Part shown: positions 1-11,592 of the stretch, one piece after another
How positions within the stretch are numbered: position 1 is the stretch's first letter
Layout of the letters: every line of letters starts with the position of its first letter
Origin: Sporodiniella umbellata
Taxonomy: Eukaryota > Mucoromycota > Mucoromycetes > Mucorales > Rhizopodaceae
Assembly: GCA_025677835.1 (NCBI GenBank)
Contig: JAIXMR010000103.1
Coordinates: 1 to 64,000 of the forward strand
Direction of reading: 5' to 3'
DNA length: 64,000 nt
Made by a program: the position numbers and the translations under genes
The notes under the pieces: model-generated
The model's input: the letters and a program-made list of their open reading frames with translations, nothing else
Told to the model about the DNA's origin: nothing
The model's database searches: none

Positions 1-470
1 AATTCTATAGCATTATCACTTACTGTAGCTTGAGGGGTTTCTTTTACGATTTGTACAACGAATTTACAGTGCTCTTCTGCGACCTTGCTTTTTTTTACCT
101 AGTAACTTACAAGTTTTGAGGGAGCTAGTTTATTTCTATATACTTTTTCCAACATATTGAAGCTGTCCTTTTATTGCTTCCTATTTCATATGCAATTTCT
201 TTTGTTCCTCTACTGTTGGTAGACTGTTTCTCTCTATATCTGTTGTAGGTAGACAACCCATCTTTGTCTTTATTTTATTTTAGGTTTTACTACTTTCACT
301 TCAGTAGCTGATTCTGAATATTGCTTCCCAAGCTACTGTGGTTAAACTTCTAAAACAATATTCCTTCCGTAGGGTCAAAAGCTTTTTTTCCTCTTTCATT
401 GAAGTCATTGCTATGTCTATCTTTGTAGAAGAACATGTAATTTATCCTCTCGATGGTAACAAATAAAAAA
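1..470 (-). pseudogene. Decayed Tc1/mariner-type transposase, N-terminal part, runs off the left edge
   Basis: Read on the minus strand, broken frames give pieces that look like the helix-turn-helix start of fungal Tc1/mariner DDE transposases. One piece reads TKEIAYEIGSNKRTAS (about 205-150). Another reads AEEHCKFVVQIVKETPQAT (about 95-25), like the EEHxxFI..V...PQAT segment between the HTH and the DDE domain. Stops and frame changes separate the pieces, and the gap between the last two is too short for an intron, so this is a relic. The catalytic domain would lie beyond position 1. The family call rests on remembered motif patterns, not on a search. Confidence 0.4.
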
Positions 471-984
471 ATGAAGGCTTTAAAAAGGAAGCAAATTTTG
501 GTAATTACAGTATTTTTATTTGAAATTGAGACGATTTTAAAAAATTAAGACGAATAAATATTTTTTAGACGCTTTTACATGGGAGTATTTTCAATTCCTC
601 AAAAGCTTGTCTTGGGATTTCGACTCCATTGATTCTGTCTTCTTTCTTAGTGTCCTTTTTTTTTTTTTTTTTGACGATATCCCAGACAATTGCTTTCATT
701 TCTCCTTGGATGTATGATCTTTCATTGTTAATATTTGCATTGATGTCTCTCACAATTTTTCCGCGAATGCGTAGCTTTTGAAGGTATAAAGGGAAAAAGG
801 GGATTCTAGTATATTTTTTGTTTTTGATATTATTATTTTTTTATCTATAAAAGGAAAATAAAGCACGGCTCTTGAAGCTAGTTACCACATTGGAGTCCGA
901 GTCGCAGAATTGTTGAAGTAACGACCAGCAATTGGGGTGGAGGCAATGTATACATCGTGGAGTTCCTTTTTACAAGCTATTTGA
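471..984. other. Spacer before the lipoate ligase gene
   Basis: AT-rich spacer. A short minus-strand frame (565-753) runs through a T homopolymer and resembles no family I know. A TATA-like TATAAAAG sits at 845-852, about 130 bp before the next start codon, and is a plausible promoter element. Confidence 0.4.
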
Positions 985-2367
985 ATGCGAGCTTTGCAAA
1001 GGTGCCTATTTCTTTGCAATAAGAATGGTTATTCTTTTTTTTCCACTAGCATTAAAGTCAGAAACAAAGTAGATTGTTACATTTCCACTATTCACGATAC
1101 GTACACCAATTTGGCAATAGAAGAGTGGCTTTTGCGAGAAACACCAGCTGATCGGTATATACTGTATCTGTGGCGAAACAGACCTTGCGTAGTTGTAGGC
1201 AGAAACCAAAATCCATTTCAAGAATGCAATTTACGTTTTATGAAAGAAAATAGCATCCCTCTTGTCAGAAGAAGATCTGGTGGCGGAGCTGTTTATCATG
1301 TACATACAAGCTTGTGTAAAAAAAAAAATTATTTACAAGCATGCGTACATCTCTAGGACATGGGAAATTCGATTTATACTATTTTCATGCCACGAGAGCA
1401 GTTTTCTAGAAAGGCCAATGCTGAACTTGTGGCCAGGTCGCTAAATGAGCTAGATATTCCTGCCAATGTTAACGAAAGGCACGATATTGTTGTTGATGAC
1501 CACAAGGTTTCTGGAAGTGCATATAAGATTACCAATCAGAGAGCTTATCATCACGGTACAATGTTAATTGATGCAGATACTGAGACATTGAAAAACTGCC
1601 TGTCCAAGAAAAGAATGTTACCTGTAAGTTAGCTAAAAAAAAGAAAAAAAAAGAGGGGCTCTGTTTAACCGGGATGATTTATTCAAAACTTAGAAAGAAA
1701 TTGTTTCCAAGGGCGTTGCATCTGTACCATCCCCTGTTACCAACTTGAGAGAATATTCATTTACTATAGATCATCAACAGTTCTGTGAGTCGGTATTATT
1801 CGAATTTTTAAAAGCGTATAACGATGGAGAAGGAGTGGAGGTAAGAAGAAAAACACTCAAGAAAAAAAAAAACTGAACTATATCAAAGCCGATTATTTTT
1901 AATCAAAAAAGTACTCTTCCTCAAAGAGTAAAAGAAACAAGAGACGAACTCAAGACTTGGGAGTGGATATATGGTCAGACTCCTGAATTTACAAACTCAA
2001 CTAACAAAGAGTTTTCTTGGGGGCAAGTGGTAAAAGCAAAACGAAGTATTCAACAAAATTTTGTACCAACATGATTATAGCAATCAAGTTTAACTATTAG
2101 GCAAGGAAAAATAACCAAAGCTGACATTGCAACCAATCCTAAAAGCGGGCCGCATTCTATGCTGCTAGCTGCTATCTCTGTAGCTATAGAAGGTAAGCCT
2201 GGTACTAAACTACTTCTTAATGTAACGAATTCCTAGGTCTAAATTACTCTGAAAAAGCAGTAGAGGAAGCTATTGAAAAAGTTTGTGAGCAGGTACCAGA
2301 ATTGATTAATTCCGAAAACCGATATATAGTTGACGACGTACAATGTTGGTTACGCGATAAACTTTGA
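985..2367 (+). CDS. AIM22: Lipoate-protein ligase A-like, mitochondrial (AIM22 type)
   Basis: Six exons: 985-1299, 1357-1623, 1694-1840, 1889-2029, 2081-2192, 2237-2367; all phases agree and give 370 aa. The product attaches lipoate (or octanoate) to lysines of mitochondrial dehydrogenase E2 subunits and glycine cleavage H protein. Visible family motifs are RRRSGGGAVYHD (exons 1-2), NERHDIVVDD then KVSGSAYK with the predicted catalytic lysine (exon 2), YHHGTMLID, and the C-terminal TWEWIYGQTPEF. The first 25 or so residues are basic and hydrophobic, suiting a mitochondrial leader. The start is the first ATG in frame. The BPL_LplA_LipB fold assignment is secure; substrate choice and the mitochondrial site are inferred from family. 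Confidence 0.9.
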
Positions 2368-3925
2368 TACAGCCTTTATTCCGAATTAAAACACCCGACT
2401 TTCAATACAATAAAATTCAACAAAAAAAAAAGAACTGATATCTAAGATTCAGCCGAATACTGCACACAAAGGCAAGACTATAAGATTAATGATAACAAAT
2501 CCTTACAAAAATATATGTAAACCTTCTCAACTCAATTGTGTCCACTATTCTCACTTAATTTTGTTGCACCCTCTGTTTTTTTGTTTTGTTTTGTTTATTC
2601 ATCTAGTCACCGATAGGTAGTCACTCTAAAACTATAAGCCAAAACAAAACAGAGCATTAGCTGAGATTTGTCTTTTTTTTTTTTAGCTATGAATCTCTTT
2701 CAGAAGCAGAGTGGTTCTAACTGTAACTTCATCGAGCCAGAAGTGTGTTATGACAAAATTTCTGATCCCAGTGTATTCACCAGACGCTGAGCATTCCACA
2801 AGTTATAATAGGCTAGCTGTCCAGTTCCTATTGCTTTTGGACCTGTAATTTCCTATATAAAGGTTTCAGTATACATTCCACTTTTCATTGCTCAGGTTTT
2901 CCTAAGAAGAAACAGCGGGCAACAGTGGACCAGACGTTTCTTTTGAGCAAACATTCCCACAAGAAACGTTTACTACTTTCAGTTTAGTCGCAGTGTATAT
3001 CGGTCATTGGTTATTGAGTCCTTTGTTGCTTTAAAGAGTCTTTGCTCTGTTGCCAGTTTATTGTACAGTAGTCTCTAACTTACTTTGCGTGCTGTATTCG
3101 AGGTGGGGATGTTCCAAAAGCGTTTCCAGGCTTTTTGGTGAGTTGAGGGTATGAGTCTGATAACTGTCAAAAAAGGTAAATCTTGCTGCCCAAACCATTT
3201 GGCTGTAACTTCCGTCAGCAAAGTGCTACCACCCAAGCTTGTGTATATCAATACACCCTAATTGGGTACTGGTTTAAACAAAACTTCAGTGTCTATTGAA
3301 TTAGCTACCAAAAACGCCAAGATTGTACACATCTTTTACCAGTGCAGATTTCTACTGGGCTTTTTTATACTTAGATTGTTTATCCAGTACTGCGGGTAAA
3401 CATGCACTACTTGACGATAGTAACAGGAGATCTATTGTCGATTGACTGGGTAAATAGTCCTTTATAGTATTAAGCTAAGTGATGGGATCTTGTAGTGCCA
3501 TCTATTGAATCAGAAGTACCCAAAACTGCTCTACAATTTTAACACTAAAAGGCGTACTAATAGTCTAAAGAGAAATTGTAGATTGTAACAGTCTTGAAAA
3601 CATCGAGGCGCAAGAGGAGTGGCTATAAAAACAAATGGACACAAACATACATGATCCAAGTACCGGTATCATTTTTAAGGGTTTTTATAGTGAATAATAT
3701 AAAAGCTACCAACACAGGTTCGGGACCGTAAAAATTTCTTTTGTGATAGAAAGTACCTGAGTAGCGTAGTACACAATAAGCATATATGGCAAGAAGGGTA
3801 CCTTGGTGAGCAGACTTTTATTTATTATTTTTGTTACTACTGCTTTCTTCATTTTCTTTTTCCTTTTTTTGTCTTTTTTTAGTTAATTCAAAGGGGGCTA
3901 TTTTTTTGTTAAAGCAAGAAAAAAA
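2368..3925. other. Intergenic, nothing recognised
   Basis: About 1.5 kb with no long frame on either strand. T- and A-tracts lie at 2570-2600, 2670-2690 and 3845-3880. I saw no tRNA boxes, terminal inverted repeats or transposase motifs. It probably contains the 3' UTR of the ligase gene and the promoter of the next gene. Confidence 0.4.
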
Positions 3926-4758
3926 ATGACAAAAGCTACTTTCGACCCTTCTGAAGTGTGTGTTGTCTTTGTGCTTGGTATTCAACATCTTTTTGTTTTC
4001 GCTTGAATATATCCAAAAAGGACCAAACGAAACAAAAAAATAAAATAAAAAATAAAAGCAGAGAAAAAATTAACTATGATGTTCTAGGTGGCCCAGGTGC
4101 TGGTAAAGGAACTCAGTGTATACGCATCAAAAAAGACTATGAATTTGTGCATCTTTCAGGTAAGCCAAGTAAAAAAGCAAAAACAAAAATAGTTACTAAT
4201 CAATCCGTAATAAAGCGGGAGATCTGTTGAGAGAGGAGCAGAAAAGGGCAGAATCGCAGTATGGTGAGCTGATCCAGAGCTATATTCGTGAGGGAAAAAT
4301 TGTACCTATGGAAGTCACTGTAGCTCTTTTAAAGAATAGAATGACAGAGGAAATTGGCCAAGGTTATACCCGGTTCTTGATCGACGGATTTCCTCGCCAA
4401 ATGGATCAAGCAGTTTTTTTTGAAGAAACTGTAGTAGAGTCCAGGTTTGCTTTGTATTTTTCATGCTCTGAAGAAATTCTCTTGAAGCGTCTTCTGAAAC
4501 GAGGTGAAAGCTCTGGACGCATTGACGATAACATCGAGTCAATCAAGAAAAGGTTTCAAATATTTAAAGACACTAGTTATCCTGTTATTGAGTTTTTGGA
4601 GAAAAAAGGAAAAGTTCGTGAGGTAAGCCGTATACATATATAAATGCAAATAAGGTTAGAATGAAAAGGGCTAATCTTGATATCAATCGTAGATCAATGC
4701 CGAAAAAAGTGAAGAAGAAGTATACCAAAGGGTCAAAACTGTTATTGACAGTCTCTAG
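3926..4758 (+). CDS. URA6: UMP-CMP kinase (uridylate kinase, adenylate-kinase family)
   Basis: Exons 3926-3977, 4088-4159, 4216-4622, 4693-4758 give 198 aa, normal for the eukaryotic enzyme. It phosphorylates UMP and CMP with ATP in the cytosol or nucleus. The P-loop GGPGAGKGTQC is split by intron 1. The NMP-binding segment reads AGDLLREEQKR, followed by GELIQSYIREGKIVPMEVT, the CMP/UMP-kinase wording rather than classical adenylate kinase. The core FLIDGFPRQMDQA, the LID-side RLLKRGESSGRIDDN and the C-terminal helix are present; the short LID is typical of UMP-CMP kinases. The first ATG gives a short N-terminus before the FVLG strand. Confidence 0.93.
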
Positions 4759-4988
4759 ATCAGTTATATAGCTTGTTGACAAGTGTGTATGTATGAAACT
4801 TGAATTACGTATAATTATATAAAATAAGCCTAGCCTATTGTCCTGTTGTGTATCCAAAGATTTATTTAATGCGATTGACGTAATGGTTGTATTACATTTT
4901 TCAACTTTTTTTTTTTTTTTTTTTTTTTTTTTGAAAAAAAGTCCTTTGTTTTATATAATTTTTATTAAAGTTACTATTTTTATATCTT

Positions 4989-6629
4989 ATGAAACGTTCA
5001 GTAAGCAATCCTAACAGATCTCTCAGACGTCGATCTTTTAGAGGTTGGTTAAAGCGAGTCACCTTACCTGGAAGTCCCAAAAAAATAGGATCTGACGAAA
5101 AGGGTAACTAAAAAAACTTAATTTACAGCCTTCTGATCTGCAATTTATCGCAAGGCTTTGTTTTTGGTGTTCCTTTGACTTCCTCCATACGCTATGCTAA
5201 AACAAGTGTGGGCTATGTAGACGAAGACGGTGTGAAGCACTCCAGAGCAGGATCTATTCCTATAGTTGTAGCTAAATGCGGCTCTTTCTTAAAACAACAA
5301 GGCACAGACATCTTTAAGCAGTTTGCGTACACAAATCTTTCAGGAGGTCGCTAATCTAATCTAAAACACATACATACATAATTTAGGATTGGAGACAGAG
5401 GGCATATTTCGAGTATCAGGTAGCATCAAAAGAGTGAACGAGCTTGAGTTTAGTTTTGACTCAAGCGCAAGTCACTATGGTCTGGATTTTAGTTGGGAAG
5501 GATACACTGTTCATGATGCAGCTAATTTACTGACAAGGTACCTTAATAAGTTACCTAATTCGGTCATACCCTTTGAGAGCTACCATGACTTTCGAGATAC
5601 GATCAGTAAGATAAGTTCTATTGCTCGAATTTTTCTAATCACTATATATACAGGCAACAAAGCATATACAGATACTGAGCTAAAAGTTGAACACTTTCAA
5701 AGCTTAATTCGAAAGCTACCTATAGCTCATCAACATCTTCTTCTGTATCTTTTGGATCTACTTAGTTTGTTTGCCTCAAACTCAGAACAGACAAAGATGT
5801 CAATTTCTAATTTGGCTGCCATCTTTTGTCCTAGTTTGATAAGACACCCCAACTACAACTCCCCTGACGAATACAAAATTTCTCAATGTGCGATTGAATT
5901 TCTTATTGAATACCAGTCATTGTTTACTATGCAAGTCTTGAACCGAAAAGTGAAAGTGTCAAGTCCTGAAACATTGATACATACATCTATTTTCCGCGAT
6001 ATTCCCGTCGCTAAAGATACCATACCTCTATCGCCTTCGCCAGATATTACATCACCTAAACTCGCCACATACGTAGTGGAGCCTAAACAGATTTTGGGTA
6101 AATATACAAAAAGAACTATATCTCTTTTAGTTGCTAATACGCGCAAACATGTATATGTATAGCTGTAATGGCTGTCTTTATGTTCTTATATGAAACGTAT
6201 CTTTTTTTTGCGCTTCATTTTATGGTTGAGCCACTCACAGTTATAGCTGGCTTATTTTCCTATTATGTACTATTCTCAGATCAAGATCCCATCTTAGTTA
6301 ATGACACCAATGTTTGGGGTTGCCAAATTGATGAGCCTTCGGGCGAAACCATCACTCAATCATTAAAAATGGATGACAAAGCGTCTGTTTTAAGCTCAAT
6401 AAGCCGTTACGATGAAGAAGATTTCAACGAGCAGGAGGAAGAGGAGGAGGGGGATTTAGACTGGGATATGGACTCTGCCACACTTGAAATGTATTTATTG
6501 CAATATGACCAAATCAAGAAAGATGCAGATCTAGCAAAGAAACTACAATATGAAGAGCAAGAAGCAAGAGATCTTAACAATCCGTTTATTGAAAGCGACT
6601 ACAAGAGAGATACCAAAATTGTAACATAG
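4989..6629 (+). CDS. RhoGAP-domain protein with possible C-terminal membrane hairpin
   Basis: Exons 4989-5103, 5155-5346, 5387-6097, 6163-6629; 494 aa. The RhoGAP domain, a Rho-family GTPase activator, begins at FVFGVPLTSSIRYA and contains VVAKCGSFLK, TEGIFRVSGS (arginine finger R), the LPNSVIPFE region and SNLAAIFCPSL. Intron 2 is ambiguous: a GC-AG intron 5302-5386 would give the more usual spacing before the arginine finger. Intron 3 (6098-6162) has a good branch site (GCTAATAC) and opens two hydrophobic stretches around a VEPLTV turn. A longer in-frame alternative (6098-6279) removes them. The acidic C-terminus has an AKKLQYEEQEAR helix resembling MIU-type ubiquitin-binding helices, a weak guess. 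The target GTPase is unknown. Confidence 0.82.
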
Positions 6630-6703
6630 CTATAATAAAAAAAGACCCATTTCTTTTTTTTAAAAAAAAAAAAAACTACAAAAACCACAAAAACCACAAA
6701 AAC

Positions 6704-6740
<37 letters not shown>

Positions 6741-7110
6741 AGAAAAGCTAACACTGTTCTTTTCATATGTCATTTTAGCTTTTGAAGTACTTCTAATCTC
6801 CTTTGATAAAACTTTGGACATCTCCTTTGGAGCAAAAATAAGGGGAAAATGAGGAGGTAGATCCTTTTTTTTCTTTTTTCTTTTTTTTCTTTGAGGGAAA
6901 ACTGGTTCGAGACTTTATATATATGGGTGCAGATCGCTTCATCCTTTTACAGGAAGTAGGGGGTGAATTGAGGGTATAGAGCGACTCATATTCAGATGGA
7001 GCACTAAAAAAGAAAGCAAAAGTGTATAAAAAGCTTTTTATTTTATTTTTTATCAAGCTAAACAATTTTTTTTTTTCAACTTTATAATCACTACTAAACT
7101 ATCGCTTATA
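6630..7110. other. Spacer with A-tract and short ACAAAAACC repeat
   Basis: Contains about four units of a 9-bp ACAAAAACC-like repeat (6673-6706) running into an A homopolymer of more than 30 bases (to about 6738). A minus-strand frame here exists only because T-tracts read as Phe/Lys, and I do not regard it as a gene. Confidence 0.6.
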
Positions 7111-7793
7111 ATGAAAAATCAATACATTACTTTGTTTATTGTATTACTAACCATAATGGTTCATGAATCTGCAGCCCAAGAGAGTAAGACCAGAATTGTT
7201 CATTTACATAGTTCTTTCTAAAAACAAAAACCATCTATAGGCTCAGTAGCAGGTAAGCTCAGTGTGACTACCCATAGTGGCAGTGGTATGAATGGCTCTG
7301 GCGTCAAAGTGGCCACAGGTGGTAGTTCAAGCGATATAAATGCAAGTACAACAAGTGGCGACTTAAACGGTAAAAGCTCTAGCAGTATCAGTGAGACCAG
7401 TTCATTGGACATTGCTGCAAAGGCGGCTATAACCTCAGCTTCTGTTCCTCCCTTTGTATCGTCTGTGTCATCTATTGCCGGCTCTTTTGCATCGTCTGTA
7501 TCTTTAAACTCTACCCGTACCACAAGCGGTATTGCTTCTGGTAAGTTTTATATACTATTCCTCTTTACTAACTAACAGAAAAAGGTATCGTGACAGCTAC
7601 TAACTCTGGTGTATTTTCTACAGGATTACCTACAGTAGTGCCTAGTGTATCATCCTCTCGTGCGCCCACAGCCTCTATATCCCCTAACAGACCCTATGCT
7701 GGTCCCAGCACTATCAGTGGAGCTAGCTCTATTCAATCGCCTATTGCTTTAGTCAGTACTTTTGTTTTCTTTTTAGCTATTCCTTTCTTTTAG
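7111..7793 (+). CDS. Secreted Ser/Thr-rich protein, probably GPI-anchored
   Basis: Exons 7111-7183, 7241-7540, 7579-7793; 195 aa. The N-terminus MKNQYITLFIVLLTIMVHES is a clear signal peptide, cleaved probably near SAAQ. The body is rich in Ser, Thr, Gly and Val with no folded-domain motif, suiting heavy O-mannosylation. The last 15 or so residues (ALVSTFVFFLAIPFF) are purely hydrophobic after a small-residue region, the layout of a GPI-attachment signal. I infer a cell-wall or plasma-membrane surface protein; no specific family is recognised. All three exon joins keep frame and remove stops. Confidence 0.75.
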
Positions 7794-8226
7794 GGGTAAA
7801 AAAACCTCCTCCAAACGCACAAACATATACACGCACATTCATAGGCATAAATAAAGCTTTTTATTTCATTTTTTCAAGAAAAAAGGGTTATTCAATCATT
7901 TTTGGCAGCCCGTGACTATTAGAGCACAACCGTAATAAGCTAAAAAAAAAAAAAAAAAAAAAAGTAAACAAAAAGGGAACCGAAGTCAAATACACAAGGA
8001 GTTTATTTGTTGAGAGAATGACCATAAAGTTTCCTAAAGTTTGCTCTTTCCTTTTTTTTTTCTTTTTTGCTTTTCACCTGTCGTTTTATAGATATAAGTC
8101 AAGTAACTATTTTTGTTTGCGATAGGGCCATCGGAGTTTTTAACAGTTGCGCATGAACAAAGGTTCTGACAAAATTATATGTCCTTACTCTACCTTTTTT
8201 TTTTGTTGCTTTACATTTAATTACAC
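7794..8226. other. Intergenic, A/T homopolymers only
   Basis: Holds a poly(A) run at 7944-7963 and pyrimidine tracts at 8050-8080. Probably the 3' UTR of the wall-protein gene and the promoter of SNX4. No other feature seen. Confidence 0.5.
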
Positions 8227-9936
8227 ATGACACCTACTACAGAGGAATTTAACTCACATTGGGATATAATTCAAGAAGATAACGGCTCCAGTAATGCGGA
8301 TTTGTTTAGTCCTTTTAATGAGCTTGGAAGCAATGAGCCTGCTGTTTTGACTCCACAAGTAAACAAAATACACAATAACATTGCAAACTTACTCTTCTAC
8401 ATATAAAGCCACTTACAGACACTGTGGGCTTTATAGAAAATACGGAAGACAATAAAGTTATGACAAATCAGATACAAGTGATTGAGCCAAGAAAAGAAAC
8501 TGAGCAACAAAGCACTTTTATTTCCTATCTTGTTACATCCAATGTAATGTTTTAGTTTTTTTTTTTTTAACTATATACACACATATATATTTATGTGAGG
8601 CTTACTGCTAGCTTTTGCTAACTCGCCATATAGAAAAAAGTTCGTAGAAGATTTCAAGACTTTGTATGGCTTCATAACGTATTATATACCCATTTTCCTG
8701 CCTGTTTCGTCCCGCCTTTACCAGACAAACACAGATTAGGTATAGGCTCAAGCTGTGAACAGTACCTGAAAATGGAGCTCAAACCATTCTTTTATTTAAA
8801 AATGAATAGAATATGTGAAGGGGGATAGGTTTAGTCAAGATTTTATCGAAAAAAGAAGAGTAAGCTTAGAAAGATTTATTCAAAGAATCGCAAGACACCC
8901 TATACTGGGAAAAGCAGAGCTTTTTGTTTTATTTCTTGAATCGAGTGAATTTGTAATGGTTACCTATGTTATTACTATCAAAAAAAAAAAAGTATTATAA
9001 TTTATAAATTCATTAATTCGTATGAATAGAATAATACTTCAGAAAGAGCTCTTCGTGAAAGTCAAGAGACAATGATAGATACAATTGGAGACACCCTACT
9101 CAATGCATTTACTAAAATACATAAACGGGACCCAAGGTTTGTGGAAATGAAAGAAAAGAGCGACAGGATGGAAGAGAATCTAGATTTGCTTCAGAGAACT
9201 TTAATGAGAACACATCGACGCTTAGAAGAATTGTGTGGAGATTACGAAGAGTTCCAAACAGGTATCCTTGGTCTATCAGAAATAGAATCTGCAGATTCTA
9301 TGCAAAAGTTTGCTTCTATATTGAATCAGTACAATCAACAGATGAAAAAAATGACTGCAAGCGAATCTCAGTGGCAAATGGAAGTATACGATTACATGTT
9401 GTATTATCGCTCCATAAAAAGCGTGCTAAAACTCAGAGATCAAAAGCAGTTAGACCACGAAGAATTGTCTAACTACTATCGGTCAACAGTAGACGAAAAA
9501 GAAAGACTTATTCAGAATAGAAAAGAAGGAGGTGTAGCCAGCTTCATCTCTGATAAAATCAATGAAGTAAGAGGCGCAGATTCTGAAAAAATTAAAAGAG
9601 AAAAGATTCTGAGATTAGATGAAAGAATGAGAGAGGTATATGAACATATGTATCTATTTATATCAGGCTTTAATCCCAACATTGACCCTAAGCTCAAAGA
9701 TGCAGTCAGCGAAACGCAAAAGGTTTCTACTGCATTTTCAGATCAAGTGAAAAAAGAAGACATGTTTTTCAATCGGAACAAATCTATAGAATTGTTTGAA
9801 ACCCTCAAGTCTTACACAGATTCAAAAGTGACATATTTTAGCGAGGTAAAATAATGAGCTATTGTGATCTTCTAATTTTTTTTAGAGTACTACTATGTGG
9901 AAAGAGTTTATTCAATCTCTTGAGAATACGCTATAA
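8227..9936 (+). CDS. SNX4: Sorting nexin SNX4/ATG24 type (PX-BAR protein)
   Basis: Exons 8227-8358, 8409-8543, 8634-8739, 8810-8952, 9030-9845, 9886-9936; 460 aa. The PX domain (PI3P binding) has the signature RRRFQDFVWLHNVL, VPPLPDKHRL, then EYVKGDRFSQDFIEKRR and RIARHPIL. The C-terminal half is the predicted BAR coiled-coil, opening with TIGDTLLNAFTKIHKRDPRF. SNX4 works with a partner BAR nexin in endosome-to-Golgi recycling and in selective autophagy. The acidic, low-complexity N-terminus is normal. The acceptor at 9029 was chosen because it alone restores the ERALRESQETM frame. The stop lies 48 bp from the stop of the convergent next gene. Confidence 0.9.
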
Positions 9937-9984
9937 ATAAAACACATGTATTCCTTATTTTTCTTTTGACAGAATTTCCCCCTG

Positions 9985-11364
9985 TCAGGAACTTTTGCTT
10001 TGTTGGCGTTGTTTTAGTTCAGATAGTAAAACAGCAATCTGTCCTCCAATCTTTGCGTTGTTTTTTACAAGTGCAATATCTATGTTTGGAAACATATATG
10101 TTATTAATGTGGTTTTTTTTTTTAAAAAAAAAAGGTCAGCTTACTTGCAGCAAGTGATTCTCCTTTAGTGATCTCAGATACTCTCTTTAATAAAAACGGA
10201 GTCTCCTCTTTGCCTGTAATTCCTACAGTTCTAAAAATCATATAATATTTTAGTTTTAATGAAAAGCAAATCCTTGACATACCTTGCTTCAGAAAAGGCT
10301 TGGTCAATTGCCTCTTGTATAGCCTTAGCATTGGCGGCTGACTCCTTAGGTATAGGAACAGCAAATACCATACCGCTGTCCAAATTCAAGTCATGGTTGG
10401 CCACTATATAAGTTTTGTGAGATGTGTGCATAAGCTTATATATACGGGTGCTGTACATATTGCTTTAGCTGCTTCCATAGTACTCTCTACATTGTAAGGA
10501 CTCTATCTGATTTTTCAAAAAAAAAGAAAAAATAGAAGCTTTGTGAACACTATTATCTTACCTGCAAACCGCTATCAGGTACATAAAAGGCAGGGAATTG
10601 TTTTGTCTTTCCAACTGTACTTACAGTAACCCCTTCTGTCTCCAAAACCTCTAAGGTTTTTGGTATATCTAAAATACTCTTGACGCCGGCACAAATAACA
10701 GCAACGGAGGTTCTTCCCAGTTCGCTCAAGTCAGCACTAATGTCAAAAGCTGTTTTGAAGTTTTAAATATTGATTTCTCTCACGTTGGAAATTCATTTAG
10801 AGCTTACTGTCAGACGATCCACGATGAGCGCCGCCAATACCCCCAGTAACAAAAATAGGGATACCAGCAGCTCTTGCCAATACCATGGTACTGGCAACAG
10901 TTGTAGCGCCAGTCTTTTTTTGAGAAAGCACCATGGGCAAGTCACGTCGAGAGGCTTTGATGGCCTCTCGACCAGTTTTACCTAGGTATTCTAGGTTTTC
11001 TTCAGTCAAACCTAATGCAATGGTTAGCTCTTTTATTTTTTGAGAAAGTGATTTTTACCAATATGAACTTTTCCGTCTAAAACTGCAATGGTAGCAGGTA
11101 TGGCTCCTTGTTCACGAATAATTTTTTCTACAGAACGCGCAGTTTTTACATTCTGTGGATATGGCATACCTTAAGAAAAAGTAGATTGAACATTAGTTAC
11201 CGAATGCCTATGAGAATGGGCTTGTTACCGTGACTAATAATGGTGGATTCCAAAGCAACTACAGGTCCTTTCTTTTTCAAAGCTTCTTTGATTTCTGGAG
11301 TAATGACAAACTTCTCTGAAACTGAGAAAGCGTGGAAAGCACGAACACCCAAACGACAGAGCAT
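9985..11364 (-). CDS. Pseudouridine-5'-phosphate glycosidase (PsuG/YeiN family), stand-alone
   Basis: Eight exons (transcript order): 11364-11229, 11169-11059, 11011-10808, 10749-10562, 10502-10457, 10403-10283, 10230-10145, 10079-9985; 328 aa, matching single-domain bacterial PsuG. The enzyme splits pseudouridine 5'-phosphate into uracil and ribose 5-phosphate. Diagnostic strings are [95 protein letters not shown] and [11 protein letters not shown]. It stops right after the glycosidase domain; no PfkB pseudouridine kinase domain follows, although fungal homologues are often fused to it. The N-terminus ([13 protein letters not shown]) could be a weak mitochondrial leader. Confidence 0.92.
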
Positions 11365-11592
11365 ATTTAATACTGATTATTGAAATAAGTCTAATAAAAA
11401 AATGTGCTCTGACAACGTAGATATTTATTCAGGGGCTGCTTTTGTTCAATCAATTCTGCGGGGAAGCCAACTGTGGCTGAATTTACACTCAAAAAAAAAA
11501 AAAACTAATACTAGTACATTAAAGAGCTACTTTCAAATACACCTTTAAGACAGAATCATAAAACGAAAAAAGAGAAAAGGTGTTTCTATACT

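Noticed and set aside
565..753. Minus-strand open frame with a poly-Lys stretch
   Set aside because: The Lys run is a T homopolymer, composition is spacer-like and no motif or splice partner was found.
3700..3735. GGTTCGGGACC resembling a tRNA B box
   Set aside because: Two key positions differ from the consensus, there is no A box at the right distance and no cloverleaf arms pair.
6793..7065. Minus-strand 90-codon frame
   Set aside because: Made of Phe/Lys/Ser from T and A tracts, overlapping the promoter of the wall-protein gene.
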